Shown: positions 27,301 through 33,800 of the stretch, one piece after another
How the letters are laid out: each line of letters opens with the position of its first letter
Numbering within the stretch: the first letter of the stretch is position 1
DNA from: Leptasterias polaris
Lineage: Eukaryota; Echinodermata; Asteroidea; Forcipulatida; Asteriidae
Direction of reading: 5' to 3'
DNA: 64,000 nucleotides
NCBI GenBank assembly: GCA_037783415.1
Contig: JAZGTN010000064.1
Span: 3,893,001-3,957,000 of the forward strand
The notes under the pieces: model-generated
Databases searched by the model: none
The model's input: the letters and a program-made list of their open reading frames with translations, nothing else
What the model was told of the DNA's origin: nothing
Program-made: the position numbers and the translations under genes

Positions 27301-29622
27301 TTGCCAACTCGAGGCATATTGTGTGGAATTGGTCTTAAACCCAATCTTTCCTACTTTTTATTCACTGTTCCAGATGTGAAAGAAATCGAGCTGATTGTGC
27401 AAGCACCAGACTCTCAGATGAACGGTCCTGATGGAATGGACGCGTCGACCACTACTTCAACTAAGAGAGAGGTTATTGTAACCAAGGGTGGTGAGTACCA
27501 GTTATTTAGTTGGTTGCAATATCATGACTTTTTAACGCCAGGTTGGGATTTGATGGCTTCGTTAGTGGCTATGGCTAGATAGCAAGCAGCTTACAGCCAA
27601 AGCCATAGTCAAACTGCTTGATTCGGATAAGAGCTGATCCCTATAACTTGATCTCCAATCAGAGGTAATCACAACTTGCCAGACTTTGGGTAAACAGACC
27701 TTATAAATGCACATGATGTCATTTGAGTAGGGCGCCCTCGGCGAGAGTTAAAAACAATTTTTTTTACTCATTGCCCATCCTGTGTGCCCCATTCCAGGGT
27801 TGGCCCTTAACTTTATCGGTGACTAGCCAGCAGTACCAGTTAGCTTGTCATTTCACTGGTCCATCAGCGTTTTTACAAGTCCATTTTCACATCAAATAGG
27901 AATGCCTCTTAATACTGTGCCAGTCAGACTATTTGGAGAAAACTTCAACTTTACCTCGGGTGTTTTAACCTGCTTTTGGCCAGCAGAGCACTGTTAAGAG
28001 AGAATGTGGCCCGCATATAAAATTGTGCATTTTAGTTGTTTCATCACTGTTTTACCTCTATTTAGGCTGGCTGTGTGATGACATCAATGCATAGGGTCCA
28101 GTCAGTAGTGTATGGACGTTATGGATGTTATGCATTGTAGCGTGTCATGGCCGAGTGGTTTAGATCATCGGATTCAAGTTCTGGTGGTTTAGTCATCGGG
28201 GTGTGGGTTCGAGTCCCGGTCGTTACGCTTGTGTCCTTGAGCAAGACACTTCGCTATAATTGCTTCTCTTCACCCAGGGGTATAAATGGGTACCTGCGAG
28301 GGTAGAGGTTGATATTGTGTTTGAAAAAGCCTTCTGAGCGCCACCACGGCAGCTCGGGCTGTATACTCCCCAGGGAGCTGAGAAAGATTAAAGGAATATT
28401 ATTGGCCCAATGACCAGGGCACTAATGTAAAGCGCATTGAGACGTAATTGTGAAATGCGCTATATAAGAACTGGTTATTAATATTATTATTATTATTGAT
28501 GTTAACCTAGAGGTAGAATGGTGACAAAACAATGAGTAAAGCCAGGCTGTGTACGCACTGGGCACAGGATCAACCAATGGGCTACCTTTTTTTACCTCTA
28601 GCCTAGGGCGCCCTACTAAAAATAGTTATCAAATAATAAACCACAAGGGAAACTGACTGGGTAAAGTTTTAAATGATTTTGGGTTGAACAAAGAAAAATT
28701 GACTAGAGTGGGATTTGAACCAAGGACCTCCGGAAACGTGCCGGCGCTCTACCAACTGAGCTATCTAGCCCTATGTTGGCGGTCTCCCTATTTTGTCAAT
28801 ATCCTTGTTCGGGGTTGTGTAGCCAGGGATCACACCCAAGTATACGATACAACCTGGGAATAAAATACAGTTGTCTGAATAGAGTAGTTTTGGGCTACGG
28901 TTCAAGCCAGTGAAGACAAAGTCGTAAATTAAGACGGGATCCGAGTCGCCCATGAAGTTGTTTGCCCTGTGTCAGAAACCCTTTGTGCGACTGATTTTCA
29001 GTAATTTAAAAAAACACACAAAAAAACGGTATTTTCACAAGAATGTTGAATCCATCCATGTTTAGCAAGGTTACAGCTGAATCTCTAGCCACAGCATTTG
29101 CGAACGGACACCAACCTTGAGAAATCTGATACTTTTGTATGAATAGTTTCTCAGACTCAAAATGTTTTGGGGTGACAAACTATCAAACCATATTACTTCA
29201 AAGGGAATCCTTTCTCAAAATAGTTTATACTATCAATAGTCATTAATGTTTGGAGAAGTGACCAATCTATGACCCAACCTTTAAGTGATTTTAACCATCA
29301 TTGATTCTTCTGTCTCTTCCTCCCCCCCTTCCTTCTTTTAGAGGATGGATCTGAAATTAAAACTACTCGAGTTGTAACAACCAAGTTCACAACCAAAGAG
29401 ACGACACTGAACGGTGATGAGGCTGAGGTAGAGGAAGGCGAGGAGGACGACGAGAGGGCAGCTTCACCTCAAGATGCAGCTCTCAGGAGTGCCAGCAGTG
29501 CAGAGGCGTCGCCGACTAAAGATGCCACCTCTCCCTCTAAGAAGAAGGACAAGGACAAGCAAAAGAAGAAGTTCAGAACCCCTTCATTCCTCAAGAAAAA
29601 GAAGGAGAAGTCCGACAGTTAA
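1411..29622 (+). CDS. ADD1: Adducin homologue, 5'-partial, 11 exons (span)
   Basis: Adducin caps actin filament fast-growing ends and recruits spectrin to actin at the membrane skeleton. The joined exons (1411-1522, 2092-2240, 15795-16025, 16178-16420, 17670-17867, 19193-19465, 20662-20772, 21042-21134, 26437-26602, 27374-27490, 29342-29622) keep one frame for 657 codons plus TAA. Every junction has AG before it and GT after it. The order matches vertebrate adducins: LIALQQIAD, then KGEKILRCKLASLYRL, the class II aldolase-like head with HIH (156-158 of the visible part) and RNHG (217-220), the neck, a tail, and a lysine-rich C-terminus with FRTPSFLKKKKEK. Human alpha-adducin has 737 residues, so about 80-95 N-terminal residues are missing upstream. 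The head resembles bacterial aldolases but is not known to be enzymatic. Which vertebrate paralogue (alpha, beta or gamma) is closest was not resolved. Confidence 0.95.
1523..2091. other. Adducin intron between exons a and b
   Basis: 569 bp of non-coding DNA from GTAAGA to a T-rich tract ending TTTTTGTAG. No repeat was recognised. An open frame at 1916-2254 runs into the next exon in the wrong frame and is not supported as coding. Confidence 0.8.
2092..2240 (+). CDS. ADD1: Adducin exon b (start of head domain)
   Basis: Encodes the beginning of the aldolase-like head: GTCLIPVADIRGVDSV, then NYSKGEKILRCKLASLYRL and IDIQGWTQHIYNHIS. It aligns by eye with vertebrate VTPVNDLRGSDS and KGEKLLRCKLAAFYRL. 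The exon completes the glycine codon split with exon a and ends in phase 0 at TCG|GTAAGA. The length is 149 nt. Confidence 0.95.
3076..3568. repeat. 27-bp minisatellite, about 18 copies
   Basis: Tandem unit of 27 bp of the type ATCTTTGTACCTCTTCTTGA plus GATGGTC, roughly 18 copies by eye. Variants are grouped: CTCTTTGAGACGG copies in the first half, CTTCTTGAGATGG copies in the second, and two shortened copies at the right end. Because 27 is a multiple of three and the unit lacks stops in several frames, long ORFs appear on both strands (for example 9-residue periods of RGTKMTISR). These are repeat artefacts inside an intron. Confidence 0.95.
3690..4112. mobile_element. MITE family D2 copy
   Basis: Shares blocks such as AGTAATATGGTTTGG, a palindromic centre around TTCTTGCATGAATGG, and a right end CCAATCTACGACCGACCCTA with copies at 14236-14571, 29030-29286 (opposite orientation) and 62981-63400 (opposite orientation). 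No coding capacity. The left end is uncertain. Confidence 0.55.
4593..4736. mobile_element. Degenerate MITE family B copy
   Basis: Begins GGGCCCATTTTTAAAGAGC and ends ACTCTTATGAAACTGTGGCC, a worn version of the family B termini. GTAAGCAG and TGCTTAAGC words are in the middle. It lies immediately beside a second copy at 4739. Confidence 0.45.
4739..4921. mobile_element. MITE family B copy
   Basis: Starts GTCCAATTTCATAGAGCTGC and ends ATCTCTGTGAAATTGGGGCCC. The termini are inverted repeats of each other, and the interior has GATACCAGTTACAGATGATA and CACTGGTAAGGC as in other copies. It sits head to tail with 4593-4736. Confidence 0.6.
6330..6405. repeat. AAAT microsatellite
   Basis: AAATA-type low-complexity sequence including an uninterrupted run of about nine AAAT units near 6370-6400. 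Similar AAAT tracts recur at 7440-7500. Confidence 0.85.
6441..6776 (-). mobile_element. tRNA-derived SINE family A, full-length copy
   Basis: On the minus strand it reads a tRNA-like head with A-box (GGCCGAGTGG) and B-box (GGGTTCGAGTCCCG), then a body with ACCCAGGGGTATAAATGGG and CTCCCCAGGGAGCTGAGAAA. It ends AAGCGCATTGAGACG, GCGCTATATAAGAAC and an (AAT)n tail at 6441-6459. The closest copies are 28141-28498 and 15162-15606 on the other strand. Confidence 0.85.
7430..7530. repeat. AAAT and AAAAACGATTT simple repeats
   Basis: AAATAAAT tracts interrupted by AACTTG, then two copies of AAATAAAAACGATTT. They lie in the 3' UTR part of the LINE. Confidence 0.7.
7757..9043 (-). CDS. LINE reverse transcriptase, 5'-truncated ORF
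   Basis: Open for about 428 codons without an internal stop (421 from the first Met at 9022). Visible RT motifs, numbered from that Met: LDMSKAFD (60-67, first catalytic Asp region), SGVPQGSVLGPLLFNLFIND (117-136), FADD (148-151, the catalytic pair). These are followed by LSTWSVSNGMTFNPTKSK and the C-terminal segment YLGVTLNAQLSW and LNWSSLSIRRNF, typical of CR1/jockey-like RTs. The endonuclease, any ORF1 and the first RT segments are absent. The intact frame suggests a fairly recent insertion, although the copy is dead for lack of its 5' half. Confidence 0.92.
   Translation of the reverse strand, partial: LHLVSKIMERLLSNVVKDHLNSNCLLSDKQHGFVPHKSCVTQLMNVYHSWATTLDKRSPPRIDAVFLDMSKAFDRMPHHILVRKLASNFNIRGSLWSWIKDFLVDRQQRVTFVGMNSSWSVVSSGVPQGSVLGPLLFNLFINDISYNLSSNCVLFADDVLIYRPIRSCLDVSSLQHDLDELSTWSVSNGMTFNPTKSKIMHISRKHSLNPPVYTLSGFPLQPTTSVKYLGVTLNAQLSWTNHIKNVVSSANRTLGLIKTIAFNSSVSAKFCLYKSLVLPILEYGMPAWLPHTSLQTQALERVQKRATRFILGQRMGEMSYPDRLKSLNWSSLSIRRNFSVLYFIIKCKFNLIHCDVAGIISVNHRYPDVLTFKHLYDRTDALHLSAPHLFPRLWSSLPENIRNSLLLLPFHSFLKSLRYSVCQSHEST
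9369..9733. mobile_element. TTAA-flanked MITE (family D), copy 1
   Basis: Left end TTAA then AGGCACTGAACATGTTTGG; right end ACCAAACGTGTACAGTGCCT then TTAA (9734-9737). The ends are inverted repeats and TTAA flanks both sides, the target signature of piggyBac-type transposition. A central palindrome, AAAGGCTTCATGCATGAAGCC, lies at about 9548-9568. No ORF of note, so it is non-autonomous. Confidence 0.8.
11017..11363. mobile_element. TTAA-flanked MITE (family D), copy 2
   Basis: Left TTAA at 11013-11016 then AGGGTGTGTACAACATTGGT; right ACCAATGTTGTACACACCCT then TTAA at 11364-11367. These are perfect inverted repeats of at least 20 bp. The interior shares TTTCACAGGTTTGTTATTTC with other family members. 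This is the best preserved example of the TTAA signature in the window. Confidence 0.9.
11491..11924. mobile_element. TTAA-flanked MITE (family D), copy 3, with internal tandem triplication
   Basis: Left TTAA at 11487-11490 then AGGCAGGGTGTACTTTTGG; right AGTAGAGGCTGCCT then TTAA at 11925-11928. The interior shares the family words CTCAACTTCGATGATCAATT and ATACACCAAGTGAGAACGCT. A 43-bp segment is repeated three times at 11543-11671. Confidence 0.85.
11543..11671. repeat. 43-bp tandem repeat, 3 copies
   Basis: Unit starting CACTTGGTAGAGAACACTGG at 11543, 11586 and 11629, identical by eye. It sits within MITE copy 3. Confidence 0.95.
13418..13748 (+). mobile_element. tRNA-derived SINE family B copy
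   Basis: Head with A-box-like GTGTCGTGGCCGGGCGG and degenerate B-box TGGGTTGGAGTCCC, then a body with GATGGGATGTAAAGCTG, GTAATGCACATAAAGTAACC, CCCCGGTGTTTCTGGCAGTG and the tail CCTTGTAAACCCTTATAAGG. Partial relatives at 17341-17560 and 26890-27125 share the same body words. Confidence 0.75.
14236..14571. mobile_element. MITE family D2 copy
   Basis: Same block order as 3690-4112: AAAGTAGTATGGTTTGG, a palindromic GATTCATGCATGAATC centre, GTTGGATTCAACATTTT, CTGAAACTTTCTCATGCGAC, and right end CAATCTATGACCCTATCTTTAA. The GATTCATGCATGAATC core is a perfect 16-bp palindrome. Confidence 0.65.
15162..15606 (+). mobile_element. SINE family A copy split by a second insertion
   Basis: 15162-15303 is the tRNA-like head and first part of the body (GTCATGGCTGAGCGG, GGGTTCGAATCACAG, CTTCACCCAGGGG). 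15438-15606 resumes exactly where the body should continue (ATGGGTACCTGC, CTCCCCAGGGAGCTGAGAAA). Between them, 15304-15437 is a foreign piece beginning (AAT)n then TTTATATAGCGCAT, which looks like the tail of another SINE or LINE inserted in the opposite orientation. Confidence 0.75.
15795..16025 (+). CDS. ADD1: Adducin exon c (head domain)
   Basis: 77 codons in phase 0. It contains NFLINPFGLMYHEITASSLV, VDPGTTTFDPNLSG, LALHSAIHHCRPDAKCIVHI and then HNSDVVA. The HIH pair matches the two metal-binding histidines of class II aldolases, although adducin is not known to use them catalytically. The acceptor is TATCACCAG and the donor GTGAGT. A frame-open read-through past the donor ends soon in a stop and is not part of the gene. 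Confidence 0.97.
16178..16420 (+). CDS. ADD1: Adducin exon d (head domain)
   Basis: 81 codons, phase 0 at both ends. It reads VSSMKCGLLPLSQEALICG, NVSYYDYSGILIGEQQKDDI, IRALGPNNKILFLRNHGVAC, then CGETVEEAYYWTTKVVSAC and ASQ. Vertebrate adducins have the same blocks (MKCGLLPISPEAL, LRNHGLVSVGESVEEAF). RNHG carries the third aldolase-fold histidine. The acceptor is TTGTCCGTAG and the donor GTAAGT. The preceding intron is only 152 bp. Confidence 0.97.
16755..17018. repeat. Diverged 123-bp tandem repeat, about 2.1 copies
   Basis: Units start at 16755, 16878 and 17000 with the words GATATTGAATGGTCAGACAG, GATATTGAACGGTCAGACAG and GATATTGAATGGTAGG. Each of the first two contains GCAGGCTGGCATACATGTAG or GTAGGCTGGCATACATGTAG. 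Confidence 0.85.
17341..17560 (+). mobile_element. SINE family B fragment (5'-truncated)
   Basis: Has CACTTGAGCAAGATACTTTA, TGTAATGCACGTAAAAGAAC, CCCTGGTGTTTCTTGCAGTG and CACCTTGTAAACCCTTAGAA in the same order as 13418-13748. The tRNA-like head is missing or unrecognisable. Confidence 0.7.
17618..17660 (+). mobile_element. SINE family A tail fragment beside a splice acceptor
   Basis: GATAAAGCGCTATATAAGAA followed by CCCATCATTATTATG matches the 3' end of SINE family A. It directly abuts the TTTTTCAG acceptor of the next adducin exon. Confidence 0.55.
17670..17867 (+). CDS. ADD1: Adducin exon e (end of head, neck start)
   Basis: 66 codons, phase 0. It reads VKSMVVGIDNLILLPDSVKE, then an acidic and basic linker, then RKWKVGQLEFEAMMRQLDNM. 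The last block corresponds to vertebrate WQIGEQEFEALMRMLDNLG at the head/neck border. The acceptor is ATGTTTTTCAG and the donor GTACAG. Confidence 0.96.
18748..19033. mobile_element. Long hairpin repeat with a histone-type stem-loop in each arm
   Basis: Two arms of about 90-100 bp are reverse complements of each other: left ATGTATTAAATCTCTTTTGT onward, right ending ACAAAAGAGATTTAATACAT. Each arm contains the 16-mer GGCTCTTTTCAGAGCC (minus strand in the left arm at about 18788-18803, plus strand in the right arm at about 18983-18998). This is the consensus stem-loop of replication-dependent histone mRNAs, here followed by AACACTCCCACAAAAGAG. The left arm runs into five tandem copies of a 23-bp unit. 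There is no histone ORF nearby, so it is best treated as a foldback mobile element. The class is unknown. Confidence 0.75.
18829..18937. repeat. 23-bp tandem repeat, about 5 copies
   Basis: Unit GAGTATGCTCTGCTCTTCTT plus CAG, tandem in the loop side of the hairpin repeat. The reverse complement, CTGAAGAAGGGCAGAGTATT, starts the right arm once. The left-arm end has therefore been amplified. Confidence 0.9.
19170..19190 (+). promoter_or_regulatory. C21 polypyrimidine tract of adducin exon f acceptor
   Basis: A run of 21 C (after CCCCCA) directly precedes the AG at 19191-19192. It is the only polypyrimidine tract of this acceptor, which is unusual because most are U-rich. Its true length may vary by slippage or be affected by assembly. 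Confidence 0.85.
19193..19465 (+). CDS. ADD1: Adducin exon f (neck)
   Basis: 91 codons, phase 0. It starts GHRTGYVYHQPLI, matching vertebrate YRTGYPYRYP, then SVTYFYDDDKEGSKYQSPMK, LMNRKQAGEKTKWLNTPNTY and a Lys/Glu-rich end, ETPKKKTV. Vertebrate counterparts are QKQQREKTRWLNS and SPKSKTKW. The last residue TV joins WVSEVD in the next exon. The donor is GTGAGG. Confidence 0.96.
19466..20661. other. Adducin intron f/g (1.2 kb)
   Basis: Non-coding. A short tRNA-like piece at about 19527-19590 (GGTTCGAATCCCACC B-box type) is the only recognised signal. Short ORFs at 19625-19885 on both strands have no family features. Confidence 0.8.
20662..20772 (+). CDS. ADD1: Adducin exon g (neck)
   Basis: 37 codons, phase 0: WVSEVDKQTSGESIRIEPHQ, FSKLSDDPKELKKRQKD. 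This matches the vertebrate segment KWTKEDGHRTS followed by NPKEVQEMRNKI. The acceptor is GTTTTTAG and the donor GTGAGT. Confidence 0.93.
21042..21134 (+). CDS. ADD1: Adducin exon h (neck/tail)
   Basis: 31 codons, phase 0: IKADRFDDKVTAGPISEVLS, GVQYGDTRKQQ. It corresponds to vertebrate NLQDIKTAGPQSQVLCGVV. The acceptor is GATCCTATAG and the donor GTGGGT. The preceding intron is 269 bp. Confidence 0.93.
23505..23524. repeat. Poly-G run (20)
   Basis: Uninterrupted run of 20 G in an intron. No associated mobile element was recognised. Confidence 0.95.
24285..24855. mobile_element. MITE family B copy interrupted by a SINE
   Basis: Left piece 24285-24347 starts with the family terminus CGCAATTTCATAGGGCTGC. 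Right piece, from about 24775 to 24855, has GTGACAGGTACCATTTGTGA, CTGGTAAGCAAATG and the terminal AGCAGCACTATGAAATCAGG. The two halves together make a normal family B element with the SINE (24348-24750) inside. Confidence 0.75.
24348..24750 (-). mobile_element. tRNA-derived SINE with A40 tail, inserted in a MITE
   Basis: On the minus strand it begins with a tRNA-like head (GTGTCGTGGCCGAGCGG A-box, GGGTTCGATACCCGG B-box), then GACACTTGTGCCCCTGAGCA, and ends in a run of 40 A (T40 on the plus strand, 24348-24387). The long pure tail suggests a recent insertion compared with other SINE copies here. Confidence 0.85.
26166..26336 (+). mobile_element. tRNA-derived SINE family C copy
   Basis: Head GGGCTAGATAGCTCAGTCGG and TAGAGCGCCAGCATG, with B-box CAGGTTCAGATCCTG, then the family tail word TCAATTTTTCTTTGTTCACC. 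Other copies lie at 28612-28800 and 60905-61100 (minus) and as a foldback at 59296-59436. The head looks like a tRNA but the tail shared by dispersed copies shows it is a SINE, not a free tRNA gene. Confidence 0.75.
26437..26602 (+). CDS. ADD1: Adducin exon i (tail)
   Basis: Phase 0 at the start, one base over at the end. GGGGDQIHAASKGIIERSHQ, KDALLYTAYAPNPFENMSEE, DILQYKKEIAEKTGQ. It matches vertebrate ELVTASKAIIEKEYQP and TTGPNPFTTLTDRELEEYR. The acceptor is TCAAAACAG and the donor GTCAGT. At 166 nt it is the one internal exon after exon b whose skipping would shift the frame. Confidence 0.95.
26603..27373. other. Adducin intron i/j (771 bp)
   Basis: Holds a diverged SINE family B fragment at about 26890-27125 (GATGGGATGTAAAGCTGCAG, ACATAAAAGAACCCATAACA, CCCTGGTGTTTCTGG). 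Nothing else was recognised. Confidence 0.8.
26890..27125 (+). mobile_element. Diverged SINE family B fragment
   Basis: Shares GGATGGGATGTAAAGCTGCA and CACATAAAAGAACCC with the other family B copies, in the same order, with many changes. The head is not recognisable. Confidence 0.6.
27374..27490 (+). CDS. ADD1: Adducin exon j (tail, possible cassette exon)
   Basis: 117 nt with phase 1 at both ends, so it can be skipped without changing the frame. It reads DVKEIELIVQAPDSQMNGPD, GMDASTTTSTKREVIVTKG. The tail of adducins is poorly conserved and disordered, so this part is recognised by position and splice sites, not by close similarity. The acceptor is CTGTTCCAG and the donor GTGAGT. Confidence 0.85.
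28141..28498 (+). mobile_element. tRNA-derived SINE family A, full-length copy
   Basis: Head GTGTCATGGCCGAGTGGTTT and GGGTTCGAGTCCCGGTC, body TTCACCCAGGGGTATAAATG and CTCCCCAGGGAGCTGAGAAA, end AAGCGCATTGAGACG, TGCGCTATATAAGAACTGG and an (ATT)n tail. It is about 85-90% identical by eye to the reverse complement of 6441-6776. Confidence 0.9.
28612..28800 (-). mobile_element. tRNA-derived SINE family C copy
   Basis: Minus strand: GGGCTAGATAGCTCAGTTGG, TAGAGCGCCGGCACGTTTCC, B-box TTGGTTCAAATCCCA, then CTAGTCAATTTTTCTTTGTT and CAACCCAAAATCATTT. The head resembles tRNA-Thr, with ACGTTTC in the place of the anticodon loop. Confidence 0.75.
29030..29286. mobile_element. MITE family D2 partial copy
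   Basis: Blocks GTTGAATCCATCCATGTTTA, GCGAACGGACACCAACC, TCAAACCATATTACTTCAAA and right end CCAATCTATGACCCAACCTT then TTAAG match 62981-63400 in order. The left end is truncated. Confidence 0.65.
29342..29622 (+). CDS. ADD1: Adducin last coding exon (acidic tail and MARCKS-related domain)
   Basis: 93 codons including TAA at 29620-29622. It starts by completing a split Glu codon: EDGSEIKTTRVVTTKFTTKE. An acidic run (EVEEGEEDDERA) and a Ser/Ala segment follow, then a lysine-rich end with KKKFRTPSFLKKKKEK and SDS. The last part is the adducin MARCKS-related domain, known to bind calmodulin and to be phosphorylated by PKC and PKA on the serine of RTPSFLKK. The motif is intact. The acceptor is CCTTCTTTTAG. 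Confidence 0.97.
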
Positions 29623-30870
29623 ACACCTTCCTCAAGCTCATACAATTCCAGCTTTTGTTGAGGGTCGTTGAACAGCTGCTCAACTACTGATGTGGCCTCA
29701 TTATCTTGTCCAAAAGGGTAGATGGAACCGGTTAGAACCTGTTCCAGCCGGTCGTTGACAGTATGTAGTAGTACAATTTTTCAAAAATGGCTGCGGTCGC
29801 ACCGGTTTGAAGCAGTTGGTGACCGATAATGATTTTGTTTTCTCTCCTTTTTTTTATACTTGATTAAAAAAAGTTTTAATGGATTGCTCTCCTCTGCTTC
29901 ATTTTTTTTTTCTCTTGTGAACTTTTTTCTGCCAACGCTTTTGGGTGATTTTCAGAGGGATGCATCCATGTATAGTCTGCCGATTGGGCGATGCACACTC
30001 ACTGGTGCACATTTGTGATTTGCTTGGTAACGGAGAATTCCAGGGTGCAATGTTGGATGTTTTAATCAGTGCTCATTCAGTAGTTAAATAAGTCTAGTTC
30101 GCGCTCAATCATATTGAAATATGTAATACTGTTTAACAGTGCATTCATGTAAACTATGATGACTTGGTGTAATTGGAGAGAGAGCTGTTGCCAGTTTTTT
30201 AAAACTTACGGTGATGTGAATGTTATTGACGTCCTCTTCAATAAGTTAATGTTGATACTGGGGGATTCTTGAAGCCCATGTCTAATGGAAGTTGTGTTGT
30301 TAATAATATATGTGTTCGATTTTTCGTGGGGTTGATGTTTTCAACCATGTTCATCGGTTTTGACATCTCAAAGTAAAACCCTTGTATTCCGGTCACATTG
30401 CCTGTAAATTTGATTCCAGATAATTGCAAGAAAAAAACAAGATGAAATCGTTAATTACCCATACTTTGGACAGATAATTAGAAAGAAAGAAAAAACCCAA
30501 CCCAAACGGGTTGGTACTCCTGCATTATCTGTTAAAAACAACAAGACTGAAAAATGCAAGAAACCTTCGTCGGAGGAAATAGAAATGCAGAACCACGTAA
30601 AGATTTTTTTTAGAGCACCCCCCGAAAATATTGTAGATTAAACTAATAGTCTTAATAACTGTTTTAAATGTGCCATGTGACATTCTAAGATTGTAAATGT
30701 AAAATGTCTACTGCTCATTGATGAAAATATGAAGATCCTAAAAGTGTTTGTCGGTGGTAATATGTGTAGAATTTAATGTGTACATTTTAATTAATCGCTG
30801 TTGCATAGATGTGTGTAGTGCAAAATGTGGGACAATTATTAAATGTAATGAATAAACTAAGAGGAAAGCT
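29623..30870 (+). other. ADD1: Adducin 3' UTR (proposed)
   Basis: Non-coding DNA after the TAA. A canonical AATAAA at 30851-30856, about 1.23 kb after the stop, is followed within about 60 bases by GT-rich sequence (GTTTGTTGACTTTGACTGG, then TCTGTCTGTGTTTTTG). A longer UTR cannot be ruled out, because further AATAAA words occur downstream (for example near 36215, 37771 and 40679). Confidence 0.6.
30851..30856 (+). terminator. Candidate poly(A) signal AATAAA
   Basis: The best placed AATAAA after the adducin stop codon, with downstream GT-rich sequence. Actual use cannot be judged without transcript data. Confidence 0.5.
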
Positions 30871-33800
30871 AGAAAGCATAAACACTGCAGCGGCGGAAAC
30901 GACAGAGGTAAGTTTGTTGACTTTGACTGGAGGAGAGGGTTCTGTCTGTGTTTTTGCGCTTTGTAAAATACAGGAGTTTTGAATAGCTAAACGAGTGTTG
31001 TGCCGTTGGCCGAGTGACCAGTTTTGTTGATGGCAACTTGAAAGATGGTGTACAGGCTTGTGACTGGCATGTCATGATCATGTGATGAGCATGTGACCAT
31101 CGGCGTGGTGTCCATGCCCACAGCATGTGAGTCGTCATGTCATGGCCATGTGTTCAGCATGTGACAGAAATGAACGGGAGGCGTGGCATAGTGGAAAGGG
31201 GGGGGGAGGAGAAATTTGTCTTGTAACCCTTGTCCGTTCCGGACATCTAAGATCAAGAGAATTATCTCTGCCACTTTGAAGGTGATTGTCGCTAACAAAG
31301 ATCAATCAAACTTTCGTTTCTGGCACTTAATGAACAAAACAAGGATCTGAGGGTTAAACACAAACAATAGCGTTTTGTGAAGTCGTCAATTTTTGGATAA
31401 TAGTTCCTTGAAGTAAACTTTGGTATGATTCTTTAACTGATCTTTTTTGCACTCGCAGTGTACTTGAGTGATGTAGATATAAACGTAGCTAATCAGCCAT
31501 AAAGGCCCACAATAGTCCAGCTTTATCCAACAGTGAAGTAGAACTGCGTCGTCGTACATTTCTACATTTAAACATTTTATAAATGCGCCCCCTAAGTACA
31601 CACATCTCCTGTATATGTGTAACTGTAGTGTAGTAGCACAAGTATTCTTGTCGAGAAATCCGGTTCATGTGTAATTTATAACTTGAGTGTAAAACTTACG
31701 AGTCCGTATAAACACTGCATGAATAGTGATATGTATTGCAAATAATAGTACTTGGAATATCTGTAGTTGAAAAATGTACAAGAATCATATTAAGTGATTA
31801 AAAAAATTATTGAAAAAAACAAAAACAAAAAAAACAAACTGATGTATTTAATGATAAGTAGGGTTTTTGTTTTTCGATATTTTAAATTTGCAATTGAATA
31901 TTTTGTAGAAAGAAGCTGCAAATTTGTGAATAAAAATATTACCATTTCCATATTTGGGGATGAAGAAACTACAACTGTCAAACTCAAGTCCAGGAGGGAC
32001 ACTCCATTAATCGATGATGGGGAAATGGGTTAGCTGGGAAAAAACTAAAAACACTATCTACTATAAAATGTCATAAGTGATTTGTGCCTCATTGGTTTTC
32101 TGTTTTTGTTAATCTGCCTCAAACAAGACAATTTGCAAACTGTCACGTTTAAAATTAGGATCGTGACTTCCATACACCGTAGGATGTCACCATTTCTACT
32201 TTCTTATTCAGTCAGCTGGTTGAGGCAAATATGACAAGCTGGGCAATTAAATCATTAAATTAAAACAACGTTAGCAAGATTTGGAATGCATCACAGGAAT
32301 ACTGCTGTTTGCAACTGTATATTTAAACCAGTTCAATCATTCAAGTATTCTTTTGCCCAAACATCAGATTATACTGACAATTTGGGTTTTGTTTACATGA
32401 TATTTCAAGGGCTACTCGTTGAACAGAATTTGACATTCCTTATTACTGTAAATTTGGTTCAATGGTAGAAGATTAGTTGGTAACCACTTTGTTTGATTAA
32501 CAGGCCGTAGACATCAATACGGGGAGCCATGGAAAACAAAATGGCTACCCGAGGAATATCTTGTATGTCGGCCACTCTGCAAAAAAAATTCAAAATGGCT
32601 TCATGACAATAAATTAATGTAGATGCAACAGTATGGTTTGAAATAACAGTTGGGTTTGACTTCAATCGCATTTGAACCTTTGATGTTTTACAGTAACGGG
32701 ACAACACCAATCCAAAGCTGAGGAGGCAAAGGGCCCCCTTGAGCATGATCCCTGGGCCTTGCCTTGGTGTCCCTTGAAACTGACATTGCCCTCATCTGAG
32801 CGGTACCCAAACTAGAACCAAGGAAAAAGTGCCTTGCCTTCACAAGAACAAAGTACCAGTCCTGCAAACTAAAATACCTTTAATAAAAAACCTTTCAGAA
32901 AGAATCTACAAGTGCTGAAACAGAAGGCCATTAAAAACAAATTGCGTATAAAAACACAAAAGGATAGGTTGGATAAACAATACTATAACAATATGTAACT
33001 TGCAACTCTTGCTTCAAATTTTTGATGGAACAGAAGGATGATGGCATTTTGTTTTTTAATCTACTGGAATATTTTGAACCAACTAATGTGGTTAGTAATC
33101 AGCAGTTATTCTTAAGAATTTTGGCAAAGCATGTATCATACTAAGACTAAGCGCAGCTTATCTTTTCTGTTAACACCAACAGTATCTGTAGTTTCTCTCA
33201 GTTTTTAATGTTTTTTTTTAGTTTTGGTCTTTATTTTTCAGGTAATCTACATTTTGAAAGTACTATTTGTTGTCTAAGACAATACTGTAACAAAATGGTT
33301 GAAAAACTAAAAAATTTAAATAGGTCAGGCCATTTACTGGTTTGAAATATAGTGCAGTACTTTGTATTAAAATATTTAGTTTATTATATCAATTTTTCTT
33401 TTGTTTATTTGTTTTGTTGGTAAGAAAATGAATTGAATTAATTTGCCATTGCCTTGCTTGCATATGGATGTAAAATTGTAGACAACTAGTAAGCAAAACA
33501 ACATTGTTAAACAGGCACAACTTACGCTTTAGTTTGTTGTGCAAATATAGGTCAAAACTCATATGAAGTGTTTTTGTGATGGCATGACAGCTCGACTGAA
33601 AATGTAAATTGATTTACGTCATGTCTAACCAGTTATATTTTTTTTTAGTTAAACACTTGAATCCTTGGCTAAATTTTGTAAAGAAGCTAAGCAGACAAAT
33701 TTGCTTACCACAGAGAATGTTTGCTTATCATAAACAGGTCACCAGCCAGAACGGCATGGGTTGATGTGTACTTTTCACTGGTTCCCTGCCAATTTTTTTT

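Larger units (their letters stand above)
27491..29341. other. Adducin intron j/k (1.85 kb)
   Basis: Holds SINE family A (28141-28498), SINE family C (28612-28800, minus) and a MITE family D2 part (29030-29286). The stretch 27491-28140 has no recognised element. Confidence 0.85.
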
